Shown piece after piece: positions 11,093 through 21,553 of a stretch of DNA of 64,000 bases (position 1 is its first letter; each line of letters opens with the position of its first letter). A program made the translations under genes and the position numbers. A model generated the notes under the pieces. That model was not told the origin of the DNA. It was given only the letters and a program-made list of their open reading frames with translations, and searched no databases. Origin of the DNA: Homarus americanus (lineage: Eukaryota; Arthropoda; Malacostraca; Decapoda; Nephropidae); contig NW_024725489.1 in the NCBI RefSeq assembly GCF_018991925.1, positions 8,670,255 through 8,734,254 of the forward strand, given 5' to 3'.

Positions 11093-12084
11093 AAACCGTG
11101 CTACTATTGATATTGATATTTAAACAGTTTATTTGGCCAGGAAAATACAGATACAGAGTCGATAATAATAACAATATTGACATGTTTGAGCCAACTGAGA
11201 TCCTGAGCTCTTTTAAAGGCACCTGATATATTGTATATCGTACATTTATCTCAAGGAAGTATTAGGTAACATTTAGTATCATCTGGAATAACTTCGTTAT
11301 TTATTTATTTATTATTACATTCTTCTTTCTTTTTTTTTACTTTTAAATTATAAATTCATACATATTTTACAGTGGAGATGATATACATTAATATGATAAG
11401 GGAGGGAAGCAAGGCAACATGGGTTGTATTAAGATGAACTGGAGGACAGAAACAGTCAGTATCATGTCTTGACTGCACGTACATAATTATTGCAATGGTA
11501 ATTTCTATGTATCTCCATGACATTATATGATATAATGGTTACAATGGTTTTGGTGGTACAATAAAAGTAGGTTTACCCCAAAATATTAATACTTAGAAAA
11601 TATATATTTTTAAGAGATAATTTAAAGACAGGAAGCATAGGCTTTGCTCAGATAGGTGGGGCAAGTTGTTCCACACCTTCACACCATGATATTTTATAGA
11701 GGTTTGGGACTAAGAGGAGAACGTGGTCTTAGTAGCTCTGGGTGTCTTAAGTTGTATCTCTATAAATAATTATTGGCAATCAAGTGATTGACGGATTTAT
11801 AAACAAAGAGGGCACAGCAGTAAGTGTTAATATCCTCGAATTTTAACATGTTCAATTTAGCAAATTGTTAGTCAGTGTGATTTTTTTTTCAAGTAGGTCA
11901 GGGGTTGTGTTTTTGTGGAGTCAGAGGCCCCCTAAAGTGTGTGACCTTGTATCAAGTATTGGTAAACAAGATCAATAGTAGATCTCTTTCATTGCTGCAA
12001 GAGTGAATGACTAACGAGTGTGATACAAAATACCACACTGTTTATTGACTTTACTGTGAATGGCTTGTATGGGATTTCTCCAGC

Positions 12085-12624
12085 TTAGTTTATCATCAAC
12101 AATAACCCCAAGGAATTTAGTATTTTGTTCACGTTTGAAGACTGCATTTCCAAAGTACAGGGGGTCCAAATCAGGAGTTTTTCGAGGTTTAAGGTTAGCT
12201 TATTACATATTTGCCAGGTATATTCATTATTTATAGTTATCATCAAGGAATAGAGAACTGAGTTGCTGGCACAGAGATTACTATCGTTTGCAAAGAAGTT
12301 GTATTTTATGGGTGTACTGGAGTGGACTATATCATTTATGTACACCAAGAACAGTACAGGACCGAAAATGGAGCCTTGAGGGACGCCATACAAGATTGGT
12401 GATGAGTCACATTGATGATTATTGAAGCAGAAATGCTGCTTCCTGTTAGACAGAGACGAGGTAAACCAATTGTTTAATAAGCTCCTAACGCCATATTGTT
12501 CAAACTTTGACAAGAGAATGGTATGATCGACATTATTAAATGCTTTAGAGAGGTCCAGGAATATACCGACTGTGAACTGACTGTCACCAAAGAAGTTTAT
12601 GATGTCATTAGCAAAGATTAGCAA
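12085..12624 (-). pseudogene. Reverse transcriptase palm of the minus-strand LINE
   Basis: Visible motifs are GIFLDLSKAFNNVDHTIL (motif A region), YGVPQGSIFGPVLFLVYIND (motif B region) and FFANDSNL (motif C). The usual F-A-D-D of motif C reads F-A-N-D, so one catalytic aspartate is lost. N- and C-terminal parts are in other frames or gone. Confidence 0.85.
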
Positions 12625-13087
12625 AGCACTCTCAGTTGACCTTCTTGCTCTTCATTCAAACTGACAGTCTGCAAGGACGTTGTTGACACTGCAAGAGGAA
12701 TTTAGTCTACTACATGCTAGCTTCTCCAGTATCTTGGTTAAAGCTGGGAGGACTGATATGGGGCGGTAATTCTTGAATAGACTTTTAACCCCATTTTTTT
12801 ATATGTTGGGTGAACTTTGGCAATTTTCAGTTTATTCGGAAAGACACCCCTGGTTAAGGAGGAGTTACAAATGTGAGGAGAACAGGTAGTAATATGTGGG
12901 CTATTTTCTTAAAGATGCTCATTTGTATATTGTCGTCGCCTGCTGCTGCATCTTTGGTCAATAATTCATTCATCTGCCGTGACAGGGGATAAGAAGAATC
13001 ATTTTGATGTTTGTTTTGAAGGTAGGCTCTAAATTCCTCATTGTGATTAGGGATGCTCTCTGCAAGATTTTTGGCAACATTGAAAAA

Positions 13088-13737
13088 TTAATCGTTTAGG
13101 TGGTTGGTAATCAGGGAGAGTTCCGTTACAACTCTATCATTTATCATAAAAGCTGAGTGGGGGGCCGAAAGTTGAGTGTTCCTGTTCTGAATAGAATTGA
13201 TGTAACTTGAGGTTTTCTTACTGTTGCCCAATACTGACTGCAGCTTATTTGTATAATAGCTACGTCTGGCATTTCTAACTGCTTGAGTTACTCTGTTTCT
13301 GACATTTCGGTAAGCATCACAGAAAGTTATGGGTCTTTTTGCAAATTTTCTTTGCAGTTTGTGTTTTTCTTTTATCATTGCCCTGATTTCACTTGTAATG
13401 TAGGTTTGGAGATGGATACAGTTTTTACTAACTTAGTCTTGAGGGGGAAGCATTTATCAAAGCAAGCATTGAAGATGCAAGAGAAGTTGCAGCTGTTCAT
13501 GTTCGGGTTGTCGGAGGCATAGACAAGATCCCACTCAGCTTCCATTGAGTTGTGTTTGAACAGGAGTATATTGTCGGTGCAGTAGTCTCTGTATTTTATT
13601 GTGACTTTACTAGACTTTTCAGATAGTTTGGTTGTTTTATATATAGAAAAAACTGGGAAGTGATCTGAGATATTGTTAAAAATAATTCCACTTGCAAGAT
13701 TGTTAGGAGCGTTGTTAGTCCACATTTGATCTATCAC
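13088..13737 (-). pseudogene. LINE linker between endonuclease and reverse transcriptase
   Basis: Two overlapping frames (13737-13375 and 13378-13088) encode the SDHFPVF motif ending an APE-type endonuclease, and the basic R-N-x-V-T-x-A-x-R-x-x-R-x-x-Y-Y-x-x-x-L segment found before many CR1/jockey reverse transcriptases. A frameshift near 13376 separates them. Confidence 0.72.
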
Positions 13738-13986
13738 AGTGGCAGAGGTGGCTGCTACTCTAGTGGGTTTGTTTATAGTGTTGAAGAAGAGCTTAGAATG
13801 ACAGGTAGCAAGAAGGTCTATTACTGAGGTGCCCGTCTCTAATTTTAGTAGATCAAGGTTGAAATATCCTGTAATGTAGCAAATTTTCCTCTCTAAACTT
13901 ATGATAGAGCTAAGCTTTCATAATTTATCAAGAAAGTTTCTTACATTAGTGTGGAGTTTTCTGTAGATTACTCATACTAGGATCTT

Positions 13987-14418
13987 TCATGTGTCGTTAC
14001 GTAATTCAGTGAAAACACTCTCCATGAACTCCTCCTTAACCTTTAAATCATCTCTTACAGAAGTGTTATACTCTATATCAACATATAGCTCTACACGACT
14101 ACTGTGTCGTGACGTATTGACGCAGTGTCTAATATAATTAGGGATGTTATACAAATGTACAATATCGTTAATGACTTTGGTCTCACAGAACCCAATTACA
14201 TCAAATTTGCGGGCAATAGAAGATTTACACTGATCTAAAAAGTGAAGGGTTAATGAGAGAGGAATGAGATAGCAAAAGGTTAGAGCTAAACTCAGGAAAG
14301 TCAGGAAAGTAATAGTAACAGTTGGGGTTGTTGTAATCCAGTGAGTTTTGTGGCTAGGCATGAGGGTCAATTTGAGGGAGTATTGTGTCAACACCATGGG
14401 TGAAGGGGTGTAACACAT
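13987..14418 (-). pseudogene. LINE APE-type endonuclease fragment
   Basis: The segment FDVIGFCETKVINDIV fits the D-x-I-x-x-x-E-T-x block of APE-like endonucleases, followed by a VELYVDIEYN strand like the G-G-V-x-x-Y-V block. The central D-F-N motif is not in this frame. Decayed. Confidence 0.6.
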
Positions 14419-14859
14419 ACGGTCCAGTACATCATTAGCATCATTATTGTAGGAATATTGATACTGATTAAGGAACAGTAAAATCTCAGGGTCAGTGAGA
14501 TGTGAAAAGGGAAGGTCAAAGAAAGTTATAATCGAGGGGGGTACGTACTCACACGTGCTACAACCAACAGAAATAAGAATGTGACTGGTGCTGGTGAGGG
14601 TGGCTCCCAGCTTGGGTGGGAGGGGCGCCTGTCACTTGGTTATGTGGGTTGTTGTTTCCCAATGCAGATGGTGGACGTAAAGTACCCGAGTTGACAGGCA
14701 GGAGGTTACTCCACAGGCGATAGCTAGAGTGGGGGCAGTGGCTGGTTCCCTCTCCGTGGGGATGGGGTTCTTGTGGGCTTTGGGAGGCTGGTACAGCGGT
14801 TGGGTGAGTGAGGGTAGGGTGACAATAAAAAGTGAAAGTTTTTATTTTTAGATGGCCAT

Positions 14860-14951
14860 TTGTCCAATACTGCGTACCCATGAAAAAAGAACACAGGCGA
14901 AATCCTGGGTCATTTGGACAATATTTAGAGGTGGCTCAAGCCATTTGAAGT
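14860..14951 (+). repeat. Left TIR of the 14860-16667 element
   Basis: Matches the reverse complement of 16576-16667 at about 96% by eye. Confidence 0.88.
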
Positions 14952-15214
14952 TAACACTACTGAAATTATTATTGATTTTTTCTAATTTCTTTATTTATGA
15001 ACCGATTACTATGAAACTTTGCAGGTATATGTAGAATGCAAATTCAAACTAAAGTTGTTCCTAACATTTTTTCTAAAAATGAGTAATGAGTATTTTGGCT
15101 GGTGCAGCTATTGGCAATGCAGAGGGGAGGGAGAGGCGGGTGTCAGTCGGGGTAGGGGGAAGAGGTTGTGTGCCAGTGTCTGACTGGTACAGTAGCATCA
15201 GTTGTGTGTGAGAC

Positions 15215-16402
15215 GTGACGCTGGAAGAGTGGAAAATATCAGAGAATGTTTCAGCACTCAGTTTTGACACAACAGCTTCAAACACTGGGCACTTGTCGGG
15301 GGCATGTGTCATTCTGGAGCAGAAACTCGGCCGCCGTCTTCTGCATCTCGCGTGTCGTCACCACATCCTTGAGCTTGTTGCCGAGAAAGCATATGTGGAA
15401 TGCATGGGGCCTTCCTCTGGACCAGATAATACTCTCTTCTCTCGCTTCAAGCATAAGTGGAAGGACATCAGTCAAGATGACTACAGCCCTCTCTCAGACC
15501 TCCCTCCAAGTTTGTACGAGAAACGAGATGACCTCATCTGTTGCTGGAAACATCATCTGGGCAAGAAGCAGCAGCCACGTGATGATTACCGTGAGGTACT
15601 GGAGCTAGCAATCAGGTGTCTCGATGGAGCTCTACCCAAGTTTAATCTCCGACGGCCCGGAGCACTTCACCGAGCACGGTGGATGGCTAAGCTCATTTAT
15701 GTCATGAAGATCCTGATTTTTGCTAATCAGTTTAAACTAACTGCTCGTGAGACATTAGGCTTGAAACGATTCACATTCTTTGTGCTAGAGGTGTATGTCA
15801 GTGCATGGTTCACGGCCTCCGTTCCATCCTCCGCTCCTGCTAATGATTTGCGGCTCCTCCAAGACCTGTCAGAGTACCACGACGTCAAAATATCAAGAAC
15901 ATGTCTCACAGTCTTCGGTCGTCACCTGTGGTACCTCAGTGAAGGCTTGGTGGGTCTTGCACTCTTCGATCCACAAGTTAATGCAACAATGAAGACAAAC
16001 ATAGTTCGGGCAATCGTTGAGAGGAAGGCGACCGAGGATTCACCAAAACGTGCTGCTCTTCCTGCCACATCTTCCCTTCCCACAAAGCAGCTCTCAGACT
16101 TTGCTTCTAGAGGATCAAACTTTCTATTTGAAAGTCTCAAAATGAAGACTTCTTTTTTGTCCAAGGAACCTGACACATGGTCTGATGATGAAGACTTCAA
16201 AACTGGCGTCGCAGTTGTGGGTGGTCTCAGAGTCATCAACGACACTGCAGAGAGAGGGATTGCCTTGATACAGGCATTCAACAGCAAGATCACGAAGAGT
16301 GAAGACCAGCGTCAACATCTGCTGCAGGTTGTTGAAGAGCAGAGGCGGTCACAACCAGGGACATCAAAACAGGACCTTACAAGCAAAAAGCGAAAACAAT
16401 GA
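15215..16402 (+). CDS. Transposase-like protein, DTTASNTG / CRHH family, N-terminally truncated
   Basis: An open frame of about 395 codons with no ATG near its start; it opens with GTG after non-homologous sequence, so the N-terminal half is missing. Near the start are SFDTTASNTG (about 17-25) and LACRHHILELV (about 45-55), the same motif pair as in the 779-residue protein at 543-2882 (DSTNTNTG and CDLHTNEL). The C-terminus is basic (KKRKQ). The family text is familiar from many arthropod and cnidarian genomes as an uncharacterised protein. By analogy with hAT transposases this would be the catalytic core without its DNA-binding region, so the copy is probably not autonomous. Confidence 0.72.
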   Translation: MTLEEWKISENVSALSFDTTASNTGHLSGACVILEQKLGRRLLHLACRHHILELVAEKAYVECMGPSSGPDNTLFSRFKHKWKDISQDDYSPLSDLPPSLYEKRDDLICCWKHHLGKKQQPRDDYREVLELAIRCLDGALPKFNLRRPGALHRARWMAKLIYVMKILIFANQFKLTARETLGLKRFTFFVLEVYVSAWFTASVPSSAPANDLRLLQDLSEYHDVKISRTCLTVFGRHLWYLSEGLVGLALFDPQVNATMKTNIVRAIVERKATEDSPKRAALPATSSLPTKQLSDFASRGSNFLFESLKMKTSFLSKEPDTWSDDEDFKTGVAVVGGLRVINDTAERGIALIQAFNSKITKSEDQRQHLLQVVEEQRRSQPGTSKQDLTSKKRKQ

Positions 16403-16575
16403 ATGGGTTGTCCACACCTCTCCCACCCATTGATGTAAGCGTGTTCACTGCAGTTTCATTTTAAAAAGGAATTAATCATTTATATGTACAGTGTACACAT
16501 AAACTTGCTCAATATGTAAATTTTAAAATAAACCGGCATATTATGAATATTCGTATTTTTTGCCAAAAGGATAAA

Positions 16576-16667
16576 ACTTCAATTGACTTGAGCTACCTCT
16601 AAATATTGTCCAAATGACCCAGGATTTCGCCTGTGTTCTTTTTTCATGGGTACGCAGTATTGGACCA
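16576..16667 (-). repeat. Right TIR of the 14860-16667 element
   Basis: Partner of 14860-14951. Followed directly by ATGGCCAT at 16668-16675. Confidence 0.88.
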
Positions 16668-16704
16668 ATGGCCATTCCATTTAATCAATTTTAGAAATTC
16701 ACCC

Positions 16705-17451
16705 CTATGCACTATTGTCACCCAAGACTGAGGGGTATCTACTTACCCGAGAGTTCCTCACGCCAAGGGGTTTATGACTGAATATCACGTGTTGCCCCTT
16801 TTTCCTGGCTTCTTTAATCTTCGCCAAATGCAGTTGGTATGCTTTAGTCGTACCTGGGCAAAGGTCCTCATTGAAGGAGATAGTAATGCCTTTCGGCTTA
16901 CTGCGCTGGTAGAAGATTTTGTCACGGACAGAAGGGGAAGAGAACTTTGTTATGATGTCTTTGGGGTGGGAGGCGTTGGATTTCCCGACACGTTGAACAC
17001 GGTCAAACTTCACATCAGTAAAATTTTGTGCTAGGATGACTCCCAGTTCTTCAGGGGTTCTTCGGGGACTCTGACAAACCTGAGGTTACATAATCCACCC
17101 GATCCCCTTTTGTCGACAATTCTGTCTGAGCTTAGAGTTCTCCTCCTTCACTTGTTGAGCTCGGGTCCTGAGTGATCGGTTCTCTTCTGCTTTAACTTTC
17201 AACTTTGCTTTAATGTCACTTATTTACCATTGCGAGAATTCCAAGCTTGTTACAATTTCATTCAGCTTGGTAGTGAGACGGCGGTCAGCTTCCTCTAGTT
17301 TCATATGTTGTATAACGTCCTGAATGAGAGTCCAATGGGCTTCCATTATTACATCAGCCAGCTTTTGTTTCGTGATACTAGCAGCCAATTTAGACATACT
17401 CGTATCGGAATTAATACGAGGAGAGGACGCTGGCAGTGAAGAGTCTGTCAA
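16705..17451 (-). pseudogene. LINE ORF1-like fragment
   Basis: Frames at 17451-17224 and 17013-16705 encode KLADVIMEAHWTLIQDVIQ, a helical segment, and FDRVQRVGK then SPSVRDKIFYQRSKPKG. The second matches the segment typical of ORF1 proteins of CR1/L2-like and some fish and invertebrate LINEs (RNA-binding, chaperone-like). It is interrupted downstream by the hAT-like element and has a frameshift between the two parts. Confidence 0.62.
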
Positions 17452-17485
17452 GCTGTGTGGTTAGCTGGGGTGGCCAGCCTGTTGA

Positions 17486-17867
17486 AGTCGTGAATGATGC
17501 ACGCAAGTAACTGTTCACTTAAAAGGGCAGACAAATAGAGAACTTTCCACCATCAAGGTAAGCTTTAAGTCAACACATACGATGCACAACATACCAAGGC
17601 GCATTCATCTGGGGACTGATTCTACAACCACATATGCCTCTTCCAAATCCAGCAGACTGGAGATGGACTAATCCAAAAACTGGAAGTCACTCTGGACGAA
17701 CTTGCCTGAAGCTAGCGATGTCTGCAGAGCACTTATATCATACAAATGCAAGAAGGGATGTATGCAAATGCAGAACTGTAGCTGTACTGCAATGTGTACG
17801 GCGCTATACCAGTGCTCTGGAGAGTAATATGATTGAACTTATGTTAAGTACTATGTCAGTGCTTTCG
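17486..17867 (+). pseudogene. CDT-family protein, C-terminal cysteine-rich part
   Basis: Shifting frames give NDARK, an AYQGAFIWG-like segment, LPNPADWRW and, one frameshift later, SLWTNLPEASDVCRALISYK with CKKGCMQMQNCSCTAMCTAL to a stop at about 17867. The W-x-x-L-P-x-A-S...C-x-C-K-K-G-C...C-x-C order matches the C-terminal cysteine-rich region of the same uncharacterised family whose CDT motif lies at 10741-11092. The two halves are separated by the inserted minus-strand LINE. Metal binding is inferred from the cysteine spacing. Confidence 0.6.
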
Positions 17868-18149
17868 AAAGTGTGACTTCTTTCTTATTAATCGATTTTA
17901 TTAATATATGTTTCAAGATATTTCAACTGTTCTTTATATGTTATGCTGATATTGTATACGGTGTTTCAGCGCTCAACATATAAACAGATATTGCAATGTT
18001 TCAATTTCAGATTAGATGTATTTTTCTCTTTTAACAGCTTTTTAAAGATCTAGTGTAGGTGTTCAAACAGTTTGACTGAAATTCTTATACAAATCACTCG
18101 TTAATATAGGTTTTCAATTTTCATTTAAGCGTGAAGTTGTGGAGCATAT

Positions 18150-18316
18150 ATATTTTGGTGGCCATTTGGGAAAATGGTCGCCACTCCTAAACTAGGCTGT
18201 GTTTAAAGTGGCTCCATATCAGAAACTGATCACAATATGGTCCTTTGCAACTCCTGAACGATTTGTGCTTTCATAACATCCGGAACTATTTCTTTAGCTC
18301 ACATGACACATATCTG
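18150..18316 (-). repeat. Right TIR of the 10182-18316 element
   Basis: Reverse complement partner of 10182-10345. Ends ATATCTG at 18316 and is followed by CCTCACT. Confidence 0.68.
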
Positions 18317-18323
18317 CCTCACT

Positions 18324-18662
18324 ATAAGGTCTTTGACTCAGTCAACAGGGAAGCTTTCTGGTGAATTCCTCAGTCATTTTGGTTGTTCACCAAAATTCAT
18401 CCTCATTGTGAGGTAACTCCATGATGCTATGAGCGGCAGTGTCCAACATAATATCATCCAGTCAGAATTCTTCCATGACAAGGCGGTGGAAAACGATGAT
18501 ATGTACTGGCACCAATTCTCTTTTCCATATTCGTGGCTGTGCCAGTGCCACTTTAGCAGACAGGCAGGACATCCAGTGCCAAATGAAGAGAATCTTCAGC
18601 ATAAGACATCTCGAGGCAAAGACACAGGTGTTGCCCGCTTCCATCATGGAACTTCAATATGC
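18324..18662 (+). pseudogene. LINE reverse transcriptase, middle part (second half)
   Basis: Resumes the LINE split at 10164. YKVFDSVNREAFW corresponds to motif A (F-D-x-V-N), and a broken V-L-A-P-I-L-F-S-I-F stretch further on corresponds to the segment after motif B. Stops and shifts are frequent. Ends where a SINE-like repeat begins. Confidence 0.7.
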
Positions 18663-18663
18663 A

Positions 18664-18935
18664 GTAGGTAGTAGGCAGCTATCAAACAGGGAGGAATTAC
18701 CACCTAGGAAGATATTGGAAGCATCATGTCATGTCTAATGGTAGACCCTGCTGCCATAGGGCATCACAAAAATTGTGACCAAGTCCCAGGTTGTTGATCT
18801 GACTTTCTGCTTCATTTACACACAATTGCAAGGTCTCAATTGTTTCTCTTACTTTGACAACACAACATACATATATCATTTTTCATTATTGATCTTCCTC
18901 TTTTATATTTGTATTTATTTATGAATTTATTTATT
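18664..18935 (+). repeat. SINE-like dispersed repeat, copy 1
   Basis: Shares its whole length with 47167-47400 and 48375-48605 at roughly 80-85% by eye. It starts GTAGTAGGCAGCTATCAAAC, contains a short inverted pair GGTAGTA/TACTACC in the other copies, and ends near an AT-rich microsatellite tail. I could not assign Pol III boxes with confidence, so SINE status is inferred from size, copy number and simple-repeat tail. Confidence 0.65.
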
Positions 18936-19092
<157 letters not shown>

Positions 19093-19189
19093 CCCAACCC
19101 CTCCCAGGCCTTGATGTGGGTTATTGACCTGTGCCCTGGTGGGCAAATTCCGTAAAAAAAATTACGACCTCACCTTTGTCGCTTGCACT

Positions 19190-19865
19190 GAAGATCCTGA
19201 AAACTTACACAGGCACACTTTGGCCTTAAGGTGAACGTACGTTAGGCAGAGATTCTCTTCTAACCCACCCTAGTTTAGCCACGCCTCCACCCTCTCCAAC
19301 GTTAATCATTTCCAGTATCTTCGTTACCACCTGCCCACCAATGAGGACATCAACCCAACATCAGATTAGATGAGCGTCTCAATCCTTTGGCAGACTGCAT
19401 ACATTTGTCTTCAGCTATAGGGAGCTGATATTATATACAAAGCTCAAATACATCTATTAGTGATCCTACCCACCCTGCTGTACGGCAGCGAGATATGTGT
19501 CACACACAGGACACACCTCAAAGCACTTGAGAACCTTCACTAACGTAGCCTACATTCTATCCCCAAAGTCCACTTGGAAGGCAAAGAGGACAAATGCCAG
19601 TATTCTCCCGTACAGCAAATGTAAAAGCTTCGAGGCTGGCATTATCCACGAGCTACTACGTTACCGGTCATGTTAGCCGCATGGACGACAGTACAGTAGA
19701 CTGTCAAAGTAGCAACTCTACATTCATCTGAGGAATGGCAAACGCTACGCTGGCGGACAACGGAAAGTCACCCAATCGATCCCATCACCTGGTAGACGAT
19801 TACTCCAATTCGTAACTTTTGAAGGAGCACCACTAAAGAAGATGTTAATACTTTTGAGTTAGATC
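19190..19865 (+). pseudogene. LINE reverse transcriptase, C-terminal part
   Basis: Broken frames show L-P-T-L-L-Y-G-S-E-I-C-V-T, then H-L-K-A-L-E-N-L-H-x-R-S-L, a G-H-V-x-R-M-D-D segment and an N-G-K-R-Y-A-G-G-Q-R-K segment. This is the standard C-terminal order after the LINE reverse transcriptase (L-Y-G-S-E-T-W ... R-W-x-G-H-V-x-R-M ... G-x-R-x-x-G-G-Q). It completes the LINE that begins at 9561. Confidence 0.72.
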
Positions 19866-20529
19866 AACTACATACTGAGGAGGAAAAGTGCCAGCTCCAG
19901 AAGGATGCACCCGACGCCACTCCCACATACGATATCACAGAGCGTACCCAACCATCAGAGTGTGTGGACGTGTTACCCATCTCTCCAGGCTCACGTTCAA
20001 ATTTGTTGATCATTAGGGCTGTCAGCCTTATTTTTCACGATCTGGATGTTTTATTTTGTAGTTGTTATTATTCTTGTACACTACGCATCTTCCCTCACCT
20101 ATCCTTTCACCTTGAGCCCCTGCTGTTTGGTAACGACGCGAACCCTGCGGGCAGTGCTACAACGGAGGCCCTCAGAGGGTTGCTGAGTCGAGACAGTAAG
20201 GTTGGCAAAATTTCTGTTTTGGATTCGGCAGTGCTTCATAACCTGCCACTGTTAAGTGTTATGGCTTGACTCGGCCCCTGTTAGGGGATTGTCTGTTCAT
20301 CCTACCCCTTGACCCGTCTTTACACGCCCAGCAAGTGGATAGAAGGAGTGGCATCCACGGGGTTTTGCTGAGGTGGACAGGTTAGGTAGGATTCTGATTT
20401 TATTTCCTTGTATAGAATTTTGATGTACTGTATGTAACTGACCATGGCCAAAGTAAGAGTGTAGACCACCGAAACCCCGACCCAGGGAGTCTCGGATAAA
20501 GCTAAAAAAGACTATTAAGTGACCTAAGG

Positions 20530-21300
20530 GTGAGAATAAATAGACTCGTGGATCTGAGAGACGGTTACATTATCCTCACAGAGACAGATGAAGACGCTGA
20601 TAACCTACTGAAGTCTAGCGCCATAGGCAAAATAAAAACAAACGGATACGAGGTCATTGTCCCACGGGGATATGGTGCCAAGCTCACCCTTGTATGTAAG
20701 AAGTTGGACAAAGATGTGGTCGAAAATAATGCAGAAGAAATAAGAGATGAAATATAAAAGCAAAACAATGTCAAGATTGTGGAGGTGTATCCTATGTATT
20801 CCCAAAATAGAATCAAGGTTCGCTTTGTAGACACAGCGAATGCGAAAAGAATGAAGGAGAAAGGGCTTTACGCATATGGCACTTCCATCTCCTCACAATA
20901 TATAGAATACCAAAAGTATACACCAATCCAACAATGTATTAGGTGCTACAAATACAATGATTCATGACCAAAAACTGCGCCCTGCAAGGGGTTGTATGCT
21001 CTGAGTGTTCATCTGATCAACACTTCTAGAAAGACTGGCGTAACACCACCAAAAAATGTGTCGTCTGCGAGGGTGGCAACAGGACCTTCTCTGGTTGCTG
21101 CCTGGTTATGAAGCGGTTAATTCAAGAAACAGAGAAAAAACTGTCGAAAATAACCAGGGAAATTTCTAATATCATAAAAAGACCACTTATTCGACGAACG
21201 TAGCCTACACGAAGACCCTAGAAGACGCTCTGATAGAAACTCAAGCAGACTCACCAAACTCAACATTGCCAGCAAGACCATGGAAGTCATGCAATCAGAA
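20530..21300 (+). pseudogene. I-type LINE ORF1, gag-like with zinc knuckles
   Basis: Successive frames encode a basic RNA-binding-like segment (INRLVDLRDGYIILTETDED, then NRIKVRFVDTANAKRMKEKG) and a cysteine-rich region starting CIRCYKYND at about 20935, followed by C-x-x-C-x-S-x-x-H-like and C-x-V-C-x-G pieces. This resembles the CCHC-containing ORF1 of I/jockey-type LINEs. Stops at about 20755 and 20965 break it. GC-rich sequence at about 20120-20330 resembles the 5' region of the LINE at 32981 (AACCCTGCGGG block). Confidence 0.6.
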
Positions 21301-21484
21301 ATACGAACCATCAAGGATTCAATAAAGCCATGAGGGATTCAGTGGCGGAGAGCATCAGAAGCGTCTCCCCTTCACAGCCGGACGAGTCCCAGGTCACCAC
21401 CATATACTTGTCTTATCTGCATGCTCATCACATGAACATGGTTAATCTTGGTTTATTCTCAAAACACCTCAACGAGACAATACA

Positions 21485-21510
21485 TAAGAACATAAGAACA
21501 TAAGAATGGA
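21485..21510 (-). repeat. CR1 3' octamer tail
   Basis: Tandem CATAAGAA on the plus strand (TTCTTATG on the element strand), about three units. The same tail closes the plus-strand CR1 at about 45052-45075. Confidence 0.9.
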
Positions 21511-21553
21511 GGAAACTGCAGCGGGCCTATTGGCCCATACTGGGCAGTCCCGT

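Larger units (their letters stand above)
14860..16667 (+). mobile_element. hAT-like DNA element with 92-bp near-perfect TIRs
   Basis: Left 14860-14951 and right 16576-16667 are inverted repeats of 92 bp with about four mismatches, starting T(T/G)GTCCAATACTGCG. ATGGCCAT occurs immediately outside both ends (14852-14859 and 16668-16675): an 8-bp target duplication, unless this palindromic octamer belongs to the repeat itself. The 1,808-bp element contains a 5'-truncated transposase-like gene and lies within the ORF1 region of a minus-strand LINE. High TIR identity makes it the youngest layer of this nest. Confidence 0.82.
11093..17480 (-). mobile_element. CR1/jockey-like LINE, decayed, split by a hAT-like element
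   Basis: The minus strand carries, in order, an ORF1-like region (17451-16705), the inserted element 14860-16667, an APE-type endonuclease (14418-13987), a linker (13737-13088) and reverse transcriptase (12624-12085). The unit interrupts the CDT-family gene between its two halves. Without the 1.8-kb insertion it is about 4.6 kb, close to full length. Its exact ends and target duplication could not be fixed by eye. Confidence 0.72.
10182..18316 (+). mobile_element. Long-TIR DNA transposon carrying a CDT/Cys-rich family gene, with nested insertions
   Basis: The ends form inverted repeats of about 150 bp: CAGATAT-TG outermost, then a block including ATATGGAGC, GCCTAGTTTAG, CCATTTTCC and ATGGC in the same order (left 10182-10345, right 18150-18316 on the other strand). 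CCTCACT occurs just outside both sides (10165-10171 and 18317-18323), a likely target duplication, although 10 extra bases separate it from the end on the left. The element splits one LINE reverse transcriptase in two. Inside, two halves of a decayed gene (10741-11092, 17486-17867) are separated by a minus-strand LINE. Original length without nested insertions was about 1.8 kb here, so much of its coding capacity is already deleted. Confidence 0.65.
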
